Counted from the first letter of the stretch, positions 46,528 through 55,139 are shown. The stretch: 64,000 nt of DNA from Streptomyces sp. HUAS 15-9 (GCF_025642155.1 NZ_CP106798.1:8990001-9054000); one strand, 5' to 3'. The notes: generated by a model from the sequence alone, not told the origin. Program-made: numbers and translations.

Positions 46528-48813
46528 TCACTCCTCCCCGGCCAGACGTGCGGCGGCGACCGCCGCCTGCCCGTAGCTGATCCCGCCGTCCCCGACGGGT
46601 ACCTGACCGCCGACCAGCACCCTGAGACCCTGGGCCTGCAATCGCCGCTTCACCTCCGTCAGCAGCCGCCGGTTGACGAAGCAGCCGCCGCCCAGGCACA
46701 CCGTGCGCGGCGCGCCGTCGGTCACGGCCCGGGCGGCGAGATCGGCGGTGACGACCGCCAGCGTCAGATGAAAGGCCGCGGCCAGCCGGGCAACGGGCTC
46801 GCCGTCGAGCCGTCGGCGAAGCAGGTCCGTCAGGGTCGGCGCGGAGTCGTACACCCATACTCCGTCCACGCGCACCACGCGGTGGGCGAGTGGAACCGCG
46901 TGCTCGTCACCGGCCGCCGCCTCCAGCAGGACGGCCGCCTCACCCTCGTAACTCACCCGGTCCGTCAGGCCGAGCAGCGAGGCGGCAGCGTCGAAGAGCC
47001 GTCCGGCGCTGGAGGCGCGCGGGCAGTTGACGTTCCGGGCGACCATCGCGCGCACGGCGGCCGTCTCGCCCGGATCGAGCCGTTCCGTGAAGGCCCGGGC
47101 GAGGGACGGGGACGGGCGTGGTGAGCCGAGCGCCTCGGTGCCCAGCAGATGGCCGAGTGCCGTGCGGGAAGGATGGCGCACTGCTGCGTCGCCGCCGGGC
47201 AGGGGGGCGGTCGCGAACCTGCCCACGCGGCGGTACCCGGTCAGCGTGGCGACAAGGAGTTCCCCGCCCCACAGGGTGCCGTCGTCACCCAGCCCCAGCC
47301 CGTCGTAGGCGATGCCGAGGAAAGGGCCACGCACCCCGTGCTCGGCCGCGCAGGCGGCCACGTGCGCGTGGTGGTGCTGCACCGGGATGCGGGGCAGCGG
47401 CTGCGCGCGGGCCCACTGCGTCGACAGGTAGCCGGGATGCAGATCGTGGGCCAGGACCTGCGGTTCGATCCCGGTCAGGTGCCTGAGATGGTCGTACGAC
47501 GCCAGGAACGCATCGTGAGTCGCCAGGTCGGCCAGGTCGCCCGTGTGCGGTCCGAGGTGGGCGCGGCCGTCGGCGGCCAGGGTCACGGTGTGCTTGAGGT
47601 GGGCGCCGACGCCGGCGAGCGGCCGGTGGGCGGCGAGCGGCAGCGCGGCGGGGGCCAGCCCGCGGGCCCGGCGGACAGTGATGCGGATCCGGCCGGCGAA
47701 CTGCACCACCGAGTCGTCGTAGCGGGAGCGGATCGGACGGTCGTGGGTGAGGAAGCCGTCCGCGACACCGGCCAGAGTCGCGCGGGCGTCGGAGTCGTGC
47801 ACGGCGATCGGCTCGTCGCTGAGGTTGCCGCTGGTAACCACCAGCGGCCGGGCCAAGGCGTCGAGCAGGAGGTGATGCAGGCCCGTGGTGGGCAGGAACA
47901 GCCCGACGCGCCGCAGCCCGGGGTGCACCTCGGGAGCGAGTGGTGGGGCAGCCCGCGATGGCCGGCGCGCCAGCAGCACCACGGGCCGCTCGGGGGAGGC
48001 CAGGGCGTCCAGCTCCGTGGCCCCGACACGGGCCAGCCGCATCGCCGCCGCGACGTCGCGGACCATCACGGCGAACGGTTTCGCCAGACGGTGCTTGCGG
48101 AGCCGCAGCTCGGCCACCGCCCGCGCATCCGTGGCATCGCACACCAGTTGGTAGCCGCCGAGCCCTTTGACCGCGACGATCCGGCCCGCGCCGACTGCCT
48201 CGACCGCCGCTTGCAGTGCCTCCTCGCCGCGCAGGTCCTCCCAGGCGAGCCGCGGCCCACAGGCTGGACAGGCGACGGGCTCGGCGTGAAAGCGCCGGTT
48301 GCCGGGGTCGGCGTACTCGGCGGCGCAGGCGGTGCACAACGGGAAGCGGCGCATCGTCGTGCGGACCCGGTCGTACGGCAGGTCCTCGATGATCGTGGCG
48401 CGCGGGCCGCAGTCCGTGCAGTTGATGAACGGGTAGCGGTGCCGCCGGTCGCGTGGATCGTTCAGTTCGTGCAGGCAGGCGTCGCAGATCGCCGCGTCCG
48501 GCGGCACCTCGCGCACCGCCGTGCCCGCGTCGTCGGGTGCGCTGTGGCGGACCTCGAAACCGCGCCTGTACGCAGATCGGTTGCTCTCGGCCAGCAGCAC
48601 CCGGCGCACCCGGGCCAGCGTCGGGGCGTCGGTGCGCAGCCGGGCCGCGAACTCCTCGATCGCCCGGGGCGGTCCACACACCTCGCCCTCGACATGTCCG
48701 TTGACGTTGGCCACCCAGCCGTCCAGACCCAGCTCCGCCGCCGTGCGGTACACGAACGGCCGGAAGCCTACGCCTTGGACGACGCCGTCGACGTGGAAGT
48801 GCCGGGTGGTCAT
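46528..48813 (-). CDS. hypF: Carbamoyltransferase HypF
   Basis: A 761-residue enzyme that turns carbamoyl phosphate into the cyanide precursor and delivers it to HypE. Residues 1-90 are the acylphosphatase-like domain (DGVVQGVGFRPFVYRTA). Two zinc fingers have Cys110/113/132/135 and Cys160/163/182/185. The YrdC-like domain is at about 200-380 (RIVAVKGLGGYQLVCDATD, KHRLAKPFAVMVRD). The Kae1-like domain ends the protein (VQHHHAHVAACAAEHGV, FLGIAYDGLGLGDDGTLWGG, TVCLGGGCFVNRRLLTEV). All parts are intact. ATG at 48813 overlaps the protease stop by 4 bp. Confidence 0.96.
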   Translation of the reverse strand: MTTRHFHVDGVVQGVGFRPFVYRTAAELGLDGWVANVNGHVEGEVCGPPRAIEEFAARLRTDAPTLARVRRVLLAESNRSAYRRGFEVRHSAPDDAGTAVREVPPDAAICDACLHELNDPRDRRHRYPFINCTDCGPRATIIEDLPYDRVRTTMRRFPLCTACAAEYADPGNRRFHAEPVACPACGPRLAWEDLRGEEALQAAVEAVGAGRIVAVKGLGGYQLVCDATDARAVAELRLRKHRLAKPFAVMVRDVAAAMRLARVGATELDALASPERPVVLLARRPSRAAPPLAPEVHPGLRRVGLFLPTTGLHHLLLDALARPLVVTSGNLSDEPIAVHDSDARATLAGVADGFLTHDRPIRSRYDDSVVQFAGRIRITVRRARGLAPAALPLAAHRPLAGVGAHLKHTVTLAADGRAHLGPHTGDLADLATHDAFLASYDHLRHLTGIEPQVLAHDLHPGYLSTQWARAQPLPRIPVQHHHAHVAACAAEHGVRGPFLGIAYDGLGLGDDGTLWGGELLVATLTGYRRVGRFATAPLPGGDAAVRHPSRTALGHLLGTEALGSPRPSPSLARAFTERLDPGETAAVRAMVARNVNCPRASSAGRLFDAAASLLGLTDRVSYEGEAAVLLEAAAGDEHAVPLAHRVVRVDGVWVYDSAPTLTDLLRRRLDGEPVARLAAAFHLTLAVVTADLAARAVTDGAPRTVCLGGGCFVNRRLLTEVKRRLQAQGLRVLVGGQVPVGDGGISYGQAAVAAARLAGEE

Positions 48814-49316
48814 GCGGGCCTCCCGACCATGGTGTCCCAGTGCCGTGCGACCTCGGTCTCGACGGTGTCGGCGAGCGTGTCCACGGCCGCGGCGACTGCG
48901 GGGGAGAGACCGCGACCGAACGAGGTCTCGGCGCCTTCCACGGCGTACACGACGAGCTGATCGGGCAACAGGCCCAGTACACGGGCGAGTTCAACGGCCT
49001 CGCCCAGCCCCAGCCCGTGCGAACTGGTGCTTGACGGACGGGTGACGGTCCCGGCGTCGAGCGCGAGGCGGTGCACGCGCCCGGGGGTGCCGGGATGTGC
49101 GTGGGCGGCATCCACGACCACGGCGAGGGCGGCTCCCTCCCACAGGCCGATCAACCGCGCGGGGTCACCGTCGCAGGTCGCGAGCACGGTGCCGGGCGGC
49201 AGCGGCCGTTCACGGACCCGCTCCCGCAGCTGTGCCAGCACGGCCCAGCCCACGCCGTCGTCGTGCCGGAAGTCGTTGCCGACACCGATGACGACGATTC
49301 GTCCGTGGGTCCTCAT
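48810..49316 (-). CDS. hycI: Hydrogenase maturation endopeptidase (HycI/HoxW type)
   Basis: A 168-residue protease that removes the C-terminal peptide of the large subunit after nickel insertion. IVVIGVGNDFRHDDGVG carries the first acidic nickel-sensing residue (Asp20). Asp69 in VVVDAAHA and His100 in STSSHGLGL complete the metal site. It is the first gene of the 11-gene operon. ATG at 49316 lies 38 bp after a perfect copy of the island palindrome, so operon control by that box is likely. A fragment of a similar protease is at 58263. Confidence 0.93.
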   Translation of the reverse strand: MRTHGRIVVIGVGNDFRHDDGVGWAVLAQLRERVRERPLPPGTVLATCDGDPARLIGLWEGAALAVVVDAAHAHPGTPGRVHRLALDAGTVTRPSSTSSHGLGLGEAVELARVLGLLPDQLVVYAVEGAETSFGRGLSPAVAAAVDTLADTVETEVARHWDTMVGRPA

Positions 49317-49353
49317 ACCTCATACAGTGCACGGACGGCGGTGCGATCTGCAG

Positions 49354-49367
49354 GGGCCGAACGGCCC
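49354..49367. promoter_or_regulatory. DevR/OsdR-like box of the hydrogenase operon
   Basis: GGGCCGAACGGCCC, a 6-2-6 palindrome with perfect arms, lies 38 bp upstream of the first operon gene. Best copy of the motif together with those at 57048 and 60551. Confidence 0.7.
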
Positions 49368-49835
49368 ACGGATTCGCGCAAGACACCTGCCGTCACTCGT
49401 CCCTCGGCCGGCATCCTGTCCCCAACAGCCCAAGCATGATTGTCCTCTGAATCACCATCAATCTTGATTCCCGGGACAAAACGCACTCTGGTGCAAAAAG
49501 CACCGACTGCTGCTACATCCTCCGGGACAAGGTCTGGGTCCACGGTTCGACATGAACCCTGGGAGGCGTACGTCGTCACGACCCACGCCGACACACGACC
49601 AAGCGGCATGGCAGCACCTGCTGCGCCAGCCCCGCCGAGGCCGACACCGGCGCGAAGGAACCGGCTGCTGGTGACACGCCGATGACCGACCTCCACTCCA
49701 GCGGGGCCGTGACCGGGACGGGGGACTGGTTGCAGCCCACGCCGTTCTGACCGCCCTGTGCGCCACGCAGATCACCGTAGGGAATCGTCAACCACGCCTT
49801 CCCCGTGCTGAACCCCCAATCACCGCCGCCACCGG
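49368..49835. other. Region upstream of the hydrogenase operon, possible Tat-leader remnant
   Basis: A minus-strand frame from about 49696 reads SSRFLRAGVGLGGAGAAGAA and resembles the hydrophobic core of a Tat signal peptide with one arginine lost. Codon use decays after about 40 residues (many A/T third positions), and the frame runs through the operon promoter. I take it as a remnant rather than a gene. Confidence 0.35.
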
Positions 49836-50520
49836 GTGGCGTGCGGGGGCAACCACGGCATCGTTCTAGTCCAGTTCGCGCCGAAAGTCCTGGAGGCGGT
49901 GCGGTTCGCGGGCGGCACGGACGCGAAGCCGCTGACCGAGGTGTTGGGGATTCTGCGGGAGCTGGACGCCACCGGTGCCCGCAACGTCCCCGACGGTGCT
50001 CCCACCGTGTTCGTGCCGTCCCGGTGGCAGGGCTACCTCGATGAGGCCGCGGCGAGTGGGGATGCGACCGCGTACCGGCACTACTGGGAGCTGCGGACCC
50101 TGCTCGCCCTGCGCGACGGTTTGCGCAGCGGGGACGTGTTTGCGCCGGGCTCATGGCGCCACGACAACCCGGCCGCCTGCCTGTTCACTCCCGCCCGGTG
50201 GGAGCCGCACCGCGTGGAGTTCTGCCGTCTGGTAGGCAAGAGCCCCGACGCCTCGGAGGCGCTGCCGCTGGCCGGTCCGGCTGAACGATGACGGGGAGCC
50301 GGTCATCTCCCCGCTGACAACGGAGGACATCCCGTCCGGGGCCGAGGAGCTGCACGCCGAGCTGGAGCGGATGCTGCCGAACGTGCCGATCGCCTCGCTG
50401 CCGGTGGAGACGGAGCGGCACACCGGTTTTCTGGACTGCTTCGTCCACGCCGGCGGCAAACAGGCCCGGTCCTCGCAGCTCAAGAGCGACGAAGCCGCTC
50501 GCGCCTGGGCGGTGATTCCA
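49836..50520 (+). mobile_element. Tn3-family transposase fragment
   Basis: LRELDATGARNVPDGAPTVF, PSRWQGYLDEAAASGDATAY, RHYWELRTLLALRDGLRSGD, VFAPGSWRHDNPAACLFTPA and WEPHRVEFCRLVGK match the central part of Tn3-type transposases. After a frame change at about 50285 it continues DDGEPVISPLTTEDIPSGAE, NVPIASLPVETERHTGFLDC and FVHAGGK. The N-terminus and the C-terminal catalytic part are lacking. No terminal repeats seen. Confidence 0.75.
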
Positions 50521-50600
50521 TGCCACCGGCGCGGCGGGAGACACCCGCGTCCCGCAGGAGGAACGTGTGCGGCGGCGGTGAGCAGGGCTCCGCCGAGCCG

Positions 50601-51170
50601 TCAGCCCGTCTTGTGACCCCACTGCGGACCGACCAGATCCCACTCCTTGCCCCACTCGTCGATACGCCGCCGGTCCAGCCACAAGCGTGCGGCGCCCCCG
50701 GCACCGAACGCCACACCGGTAACAGCGAGCGCGGACGCGGCTCCCAGGAATCCCGCCTCGATGGCCGCATCCGTGCGGCTCGGCGGTCGGGTGGTGAGGT
50801 TCCCCTGCGTGTTCGTCCAGAGCACCACCGTGGATCCGGCCTTGCGCCCGCCGTCCACCAGGGTCCTGCCGGTGTGGGTGGACCCGCCCGCGCTGGTCCA
50901 GCGGACCTGCACCAGCGCCCGATAGCTCTCCACGTCGGCTCTCGGCGCGTCCGTGAGGAGTACGGCCCGTACGGGGGTGCGCTCGGCGCGTTGCTGCGCG
51001 AAGACGTCGTCCGCGGCCCGGGCTGTCAGCACACCGGCGAGGGTTCCGCCCACCGCGATGAGCGTCCAGACGGCCAGCACGAGCCACGCCTCGAGAACGT
51101 CGGCGCGCCTGCGCAGCCGGTTGGCCCGCCACCGCCAAAGCAACCTCTTCGTTCGCCTGCCTGTACCCAT
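50601..51170 (-). CDS. Rv1733c-like conserved membrane protein
   Basis: A 189-residue protein with two membrane helices: about 30-52 (EAWLVLAVWTLIAVGGTLAG) and about 142-165 (AAIEAGFLGAASALAVTGVA). Between them is an extracytoplasmic domain (VRAVLLTDAPRADVESYRAL, VQVRWTSAGGSTHTGRTLVD, GSTVVLWTNTQGNLTTRPPS). This layout and the sequence match the Rv1733c family, a DosR-regulon product in M. tuberculosis, common in Streptomyces. Function unknown. ATG at 51170 follows GAGGAGG with 9 nt spacing. It is divergent from the nitroreductase gene, with palindrome copies between them. Confidence 0.82.
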   Translation of the reverse strand: MGTGRRTKRLLWRWRANRLRRRADVLEAWLVLAVWTLIAVGGTLAGVLTARAADDVFAQQRAERTPVRAVLLTDAPRADVESYRALVQVRWTSAGGSTHTGRTLVDGGRKAGSTVVLWTNTQGNLTTRPPSRTDAAIEAGFLGAASALAVTGVAFGAGGAARLWLDRRRIDEWGKEWDLVGPQWGHKTG

Positions 51171-51257
51171 CGGGCCGCACCTCCTCGTCGTGGTCGTTTC
51201 GAGCAAGGTGACAGCCGCCCGCGCGTCGCGGCATGGGCCGGACAGGGGGAGCCGTGG

Positions 51258-51271
51258 GGGCCGACCGGAAC
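51258..51271. promoter_or_regulatory. Partial DevR/OsdR-like box upstream of the Rv1733c-like gene
   Basis: GGGCCGACCGGAAC matches 11 of 14 positions of GGGCCGnnCGGCCC. It lies 88 bp before the start at 51170. Confidence 0.4.
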
Positions 51272-51408
51272 CAAGTGCGGAAGTGGGATGGGCCGTTCAG
51301 CCCCGGCCGTCGCAGCCCGTGGGGCACCGCAGGTGTCCGCCCGCGGACCGGCGTGCTCTCCGTTCTCACCACTTCCGTCATCGACGGTCCCTGACCGGCC
51401 ACCCGCCA

Positions 51409-51422
51409 GGGACCATCGGCCC
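51409..51422. promoter_or_regulatory. DevR/OsdR-like box upstream of the Acg-type gene
   Basis: GGGACCATCGGCCC, followed by CT, resembles both the island motif and the mycobacterial DosR half-site GGGACC. It is 78 bp upstream of the nitroreductase start at 51501. A second half-site (GGTCCCTGACCGGCC) is just upstream at about 51386-51400. Confidence 0.6.
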
Positions 51423-51500
51423 CTCACCCGGACGCTGTCGTGCGCCCATTCTCGTAGGACGTCGGTACCTGTTCCGAAACCCGTGTGGGAGGAGGGCACC

Positions 51501-52502
51501 ATGCGATCCGTGCCTCTCGACGCCGAGACCCTGGAAGCCTGCATCGCGGCCGCCGTGGCTGCGCCCTCGTTCTTCAACACCCAGCCCTGGCGCTTCAGGC
51601 TGGACCCCGATATCCCCGCCTTCGAGGTGCGCGCGGCACCGCAGCGGAGCCTGCGTCATGCGGATCCGGTCGGACGGGCGCTCCATCTGTCGGTGGGCGC
51701 GTCCGTCTTCAATCTCCGCGTCGCGGTGTCCCACTTCGGCTGGTCGCCCGTCGTGCGGCTGCTGCCCCGCCCCGAAGAGCCCGGCCTGCTCGCCACCGTC
51801 CGGCCCGCGGGATCAAAGAGCCTGCACACCGCCGAATGCCGTGGCGATCTCTACTCGGCGATCTGGCGCAGGCACAGCAGTCGCTTCCCGTTCTCCGGCA
51901 CACCACTGCCGGCGCAGGCACGCGCCGAACTCGCCGACGCCGCCCACACGGAAGGCGCCTCACTGACCTTCCCCGAGGTCGCCGAGACGGTACGTCTGCT
52001 GCGCGTGACCGAGGAGGCCGAGCACCGCAATCGCGCCGACGCCGACCGCGGCACGGAGAGCCGCCGCTGGGTGCACCGGGAGTCGGACGATCCGTTCGAC
52101 GCCGGCCTCCCGCAGACGGCGCTCGGCCCGCAGGACGCGCGCGAACGCATTCCCATGCGGGACTTCACCGCCGCACGGCACCCCGGGCGGCTGTCGGCCC
52201 AGGACTTCGAGACCGCCCCGGCCGTCGCCCTGCTCAGGACCGAGCACGACCGTCGCACGGACTGGCTGCGCGCAGGAGAGGCACTCGAGCACGTCCTGCT
52301 GGTGGCCACGGCCCTCGGACTGCGTGCGTCCCTGCTGCACCAGCCGATGGAATGGCCCGACCTGCGCCGCTTCCTGAGCCCGGAACCCGACCACACCGGT
52401 CACGCGCAGATGCTGATCCGCCTCGGCTACGGCCGGGAGGGCCCCGCCACCCCGCGGCGCGCCCCGCAGGCGGTACTGGACGCGGAGAGGCCGAACCGAT
52501 AG
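51501..52502 (+). CDS. Acg-family nitroreductase-like protein
   Basis: A 333-residue protein of the Acg/Rv2032 group: a fused double nitroreductase fold in which one FMN site is covered by a lid. Diagnostic parts are LEACIAAAVAAPSFFNTQPW-RFRL, HADPVGRALHLSVGASVFNL, IWRRHSSRFPFSGTPLP, DWLRAGEALEHVLLVATALG and LHQPMEWPDLRRFL, ending AQMLIRLGYGREGPATPRRA. Members are typical hypoxia/dormancy proteins and may sequester FMN rather than reduce a substrate. ATG at 51501 follows GGGAGGAGG. The upstream palindrome supports control by the island regulator. Confidence 0.9.
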   Translation: MRSVPLDAETLEACIAAAVAAPSFFNTQPWRFRLDPDIPAFEVRAAPQRSLRHADPVGRALHLSVGASVFNLRVAVSHFGWSPVVRLLPRPEEPGLLATVRPAGSKSLHTAECRGDLYSAIWRRHSSRFPFSGTPLPAQARAELADAAHTEGASLTFPEVAETVRLLRVTEEAEHRNRADADRGTESRRWVHRESDDPFDAGLPQTALGPQDARERIPMRDFTAARHPGRLSAQDFETAPAVALLRTEHDRRTDWLRAGEALEHVLLVATALGLRASLLHQPMEWPDLRRFLSPEPDHTGHAQMLIRLGYGREGPATPRRAPQAVLDAERPNR

Positions 52503-52534
52503 CCCGTTCCCGTCGGGGGGGCGGGCGGCTCCGG

Positions 52535-52929
52535 TCAGTTCGTCCCCGTGCAGACGGCGTCCTCGTGGGGAGCAATGGAGAGAGCCGGGGCAGGCCGGGG
52601 TGGATCTCGAAGACGCCGGCCAGGCAGGTGCTCGGCAGTACGTGCAGGCTGCGGCTGGTGTCGGCGACCAGCCGCAGCCTGCCCTGCCGGGCCAGCACCC
52701 GGTTCCTCGCCCGGCACGGCAGCCGTAGTTTGCTGCAGTCGATGAAGGTCACGGGGCGCAGGTCGAGCACCAGGTCGGGGCACGGGCCGACGCTCAGGGT
52801 GTCGAGGCGCGCCGGAAGCGGCGACGCCGTGAGGATGTCGATCTCGCCGTGCACCTCGACCACCAAAGTCGTGCCGCCGACGACGTGTTCCGTGTGGCAG
52901 GTCGTGGGCCTGGTGTGGGTTTCGGCCAT
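52535..52929 (-). CDS. STAS-domain anti-sigma factor antagonist-like protein, probable frameshift near its end
   Basis: A single STAS domain of about 115-130 residues: LVVEVHGEIDILTASPLPAR, LVLDLRPVTFIDCSKLRLPC and GRLRLVADTSRSLHVLPSTC with LAGVFEIHPGL. The phosphorylatable serine is present in FIDCS, but the following residue is Lys where Gly is nearly invariant, and the next is Leu. The open frame continues 270 bp into the nitroreductase gene on the other strand. A shift near 52590 gives ALSIAPHEDAVCTGTN and a stop at 52535, a more normal end, so an indel is likely. ATG at 52929 has no good ribosome site. A box lies 35 bp upstream. Confidence 0.65.
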
Positions 52930-52963
52930 AGACAGAGCAGAGCGGGGTGTCGGGCGTGACGGA

Positions 52964-52980
52964 AGGGCCGGTCGGTCCCT
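52964..52980. promoter_or_regulatory. DevR/OsdR-like box upstream of the STAS gene
   Basis: AGGGCCGGTCGGTCCCT combines the GGGCCG and GGTCCC half-sites in inverted order. It is 35 bp upstream of the STAS start. Confidence 0.55.
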
Positions 52981-52990
52981 GTGCGGACGG

Positions 52991-53018
52991 GTGACGGGTG
53001 ACGGGTGACGGGTGACGG
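52991..53018. repeat. Four tandem copies of GTGACGG
   Basis: The heptamer GTGACGG is repeated four times without change at 52991-53018, next to a GGACGG partial unit. It lies between the STAS box and the USP fragment. Copy number may vary by slippage. Confidence 0.9.
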
Positions 53019-53116
53019 GCGGCCCCATGTGATCGCACACGGTGAGCCGGGGTCGCTCTCAGGCAGGGGCGTGACCGATGACCCCATTCCACCTTCAACT
53101 GCTCGCCAGAACATGA

Positions 53117-53425
53117 GTGGTGGGCCCCTGGCATGCCCACCCCGACCGGATCCGACCGCGGGAACTTGCCCGATGCGACGCCACCGAGGCGGCCGAGCCC
53201 CGCTTCACCCTGGCCGAGCTGCGGGAGAAGCACCCGGCGGTCGGCGTCGACACGCGCACGGTCCGCACGGGGCCGGCGCATGCGCTGCTGGAGGCCACCC
53301 GTGAAGCCGGAGTCGTCGTCGGTGCCCACCGCCGCGCGGACCGCCTCGGCTCGCGCCTGGGTCCCGTCGCACACACCCTGCTGCACCGTTCGCACTGCCC
53401 GGTGGTCGTCGTGCCGACCGGCTGA
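53117..53425 (+). pseudogene. Universal stress protein, C-terminal domain only
   Basis: The frame encodes the end of a USP domain: FTLAELREKHPAVGVDTRTV, GPAHALLEATREAGVVVGAH, RRADRLGSRLGPVAHTLLHR and SHCPVVVVPTG, including the ATP-binding G-x-G-x9-G-type segment. The N-terminal VVVGVDGS part is missing, and no ribosome site precedes the GTG/ATG candidates. It is probably a 5'-truncated gene; a small functional peptide cannot be excluded. Confidence 0.65.
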
Positions 53426-53463
53426 CCCGGATCACCACGGCAGCTGAACAGGCCTTCGCCGCA

Positions 53464-53477
53464 GGGACGTTCGGCCC
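53464..53477. promoter_or_regulatory. DevR/OsdR-like box upstream of the DoxX gene
   Basis: GGGACGTTCGGCCC followed by T, 112 bp before the DoxX start. One half-site differs from the perfect palindrome by an A. Confidence 0.55.
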
Positions 53478-53588
53478 TGGACCGTGGGCCGCGCAGCCCC
53501 TCCGACGCCGGCTGTCGAAGCGAGACATTGAAGAGGCAACGAGAGTCGTCAACAACCCCCGTGTCGCCCCTGGAAAGGGATGAGCACC

Positions 53589-54215
53589 ATGGCAGTCCAC
53601 GATCAACCGCACCGGCATGTGCGGTTCCACCTCCCGTCGATGCGCAGGCCGACGACAACTCAGCGGCCCGCCGACGAGACCAACGCCGTCGCACTCACGG
53701 CCACCAGCGCACACGTCCTCGCCGGGCTGCGTGTGCTGACCGGGTTCGTCTTCCTGTGGGCGTTCCTGGACAAGACGTTCGGCTTCGGTTACGCGACCCC
53801 GTCCGGTAAGGGCTGGATCGACGGCGGTTCGCCGACCAAGGGTTTCCTCAGTTCGGTCGCCGCCGGGCCGATGGAGTCGACGTTCCACGACTGGGCGGGT
53901 GCCGGCTGGGCGGACTGGCTGTTCATGCTCGGTCTGCTCGGCATCGGCCTGGCGCTGGTGAGCGGGATCGCGCTGCGGCTCGCGGCGGTGGCCGGTAGCG
54001 CCATGATGGCGTTGATGTGGATCGCCGAGTGGCCGCCCGCCAAGCACTTGTCCGATGGCTCGTTGAGCATGTCGACCAATCCGTTCGCCGACTACCACCT
54101 CGTCTACGCCGTCGTCCTGATCGCCCTGGCGGCCGTGGGCGCCGGTGCCACCTGGGGGCTGGGCAGGGCCTGGGCGCGGCTGCCGTTCGTCAGCCGCAAC
54201 CGCTGGCTTCTGTGA
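53589..54215 (+). CDS. DoxX-family membrane protein
   Basis: A 208-residue protein with four membrane helices: AGLRVLTGFVFLWAFLDKTF, DWLFMLGLLGIGLALVSGIA, LAAVAGSAMMALMWIAEW and YHLVYAVVLIALAAVGAGA. The loop YATPSGKGWIDGGSPTKGFL and the segment STNPFADYHLVYA are conserved in actinobacterial DoxX/TQO-small-like proteins, which are thought to act in thiol or quinone redox at the membrane. A cytoplasmic N-terminal tail of about 45 residues precedes TM1. ATG at 53589 has AAAGGG 9 nt upstream; the ATG three codons earlier abuts that site. A box lies upstream and a strong terminator follows. Confidence 0.85.
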   Translation: MAVHDQPHRHVRFHLPSMRRPTTTQRPADETNAVALTATSAHVLAGLRVLTGFVFLWAFLDKTFGFGYATPSGKGWIDGGSPTKGFLSSVAAGPMESTFHDWAGAGWADWLFMLGLLGIGLALVSGIALRLAAVAGSAMMALMWIAEWPPAKHLSDGSLSMSTNPFADYHLVYAVVLIALAAVGAGATWGLGRAWARLPFVSRNRWLL

Positions 54216-54230
54216 CCTCAGCGTCCCGGA

Positions 54231-54266
54231 CCGGGGCACCGCCGCAACGACGCGGCGGTGCCCCGG
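54231..54266 (+). terminator. Strong terminator after the DoxX gene
   Basis: CCGGGGCACCGCCGC (54231-54245) and GCGGCGGTGCCCCGG (54252-54266) form a perfect 15-bp stem with a 6-nt loop, followed by CTTTG. Confidence 0.9.
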
Positions 54267-54378
54267 CTTTGTGCGGCCTTCCGCGCCCGCGGACGGGCCG
54301 CCACCAGATATACCCCGCTACCGGATGGGGGATACCTGACCCCTGACCCCTCCTCGTCTCCCGTACGAGAGTGGGGTC

Positions 54379-54765
54379 ATGGGCAACCACATCGTGATTC
54401 TGGGAAGCGGCACCGATGGCACCCTGACGGCGAACAGGTCGCGCCAGACGTACGACGAGGCCGACTGCTGGATCACGGTCGTCGACCAGGACGACGACCA
54501 CGTCTATCAGCCCGGGCCGCTGTTCGTGCCCTTCGGGCCGGCTCAACCGCACGCACTGGTCCGGTCCCGGCCACGTCAGCTCCACGACGGGATCGAATAC
54601 CGGAGGGCAGGGATGGACCGGGTGGACCTGGACGAACGGACCGTGCACTTCGCCGTCGGCGGCCGGCTGGCGTACGACGTGCTCGTCGTGGCCATGGAGC
54701 CAGGCTCCTGCCGGAGGAGACCGAAGGGCTCACGGGCCCCGGCTCGGGCGAGAAGACCCGTACAC
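54379..54765 (+). pseudogene. Sulfide:quinone reductase-like FAD oxidoreductase, N-terminal fragment
   Basis: IVILGSGTDGTLTANRSRQT (FAD-binding GxGxxG), WITVVDQDDDHVYQPGPLFV, PFGPAQPHALVRSRPRQLHD and GRLAYDVLVVAM match NAD(P)/FAD oxidoreductases of the sulfide:quinone reductase type. GTDG replaces the usual GTGG or GAGG. After VVAM the frame shifts to LLPEETEGLTGPGSGE and then stops. The other two thirds are missing. ATG at 54379 is the original start. Confidence 0.7.
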
Positions 54766-55114
54766 CGACGTCGTGATCACCGCGGCCCAAGTTCCGGGCC
54801 GCAAGCCGCCGTTGCTGGACACCGCCGCCGTCGTCGAGGGGATGAAGCCCGGCTCGGTGGTCGTCGACCTCGCCGCGAGCGAACTCGGCGGCACCGTCGA
54901 GGGATCCGATCCTGACAAGACGACCGTCCTGGACAGGGGCGTCACCGTCATCGGCGCCGGACGCCTGCCGTCCGCGATGGCGACCGCGTCGTCGACGGCC
55001 TACGCCCGCAACCTCGTTGCGCTCCTGCGTCACCCCGTGCGGGACGGCGAACTCGTCCTCGACCCGGGCGACGAGATCACGGCCGCGCCACGGGAGCAGC
55101 CTCCTCATGAACAA
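54766..55114 (+). pseudogene. NAD(P) transhydrogenase subunit PntA, C-terminal fragment
   Basis: DVVITAAQVPGRKPPLLDTA, GMKPGSVVVDLAASELGGTV, GVTVIGAGRLPSAMATASST and AYARNLVALLRHPVRDGELV match the end of the soluble alpha subunit of Re/Si-specific NAD(P) transhydrogenase. It is fused directly to the oxidoreductase fragment before it, so a deletion joined two different genes. Confidence 0.75.
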
Positions 55115-55139
55115 CCTCGATCTCTCACCGCGATCACCG

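Noticed and set aside
47149..48960. A 603-codon plus-strand open frame across hypF
   Set aside because: HypF on the minus strand has all zinc-finger and Kae1 motifs. The plus frame is a GC-rich shadow without known domains.
49313..49696. A Tat-exported protein gene upstream of hycI
   Set aside because: Only the first 40 codons look like a leader, one arginine of the pair is missing, codon use is atypical, and the frame runs across the operon promoter and into hycI.
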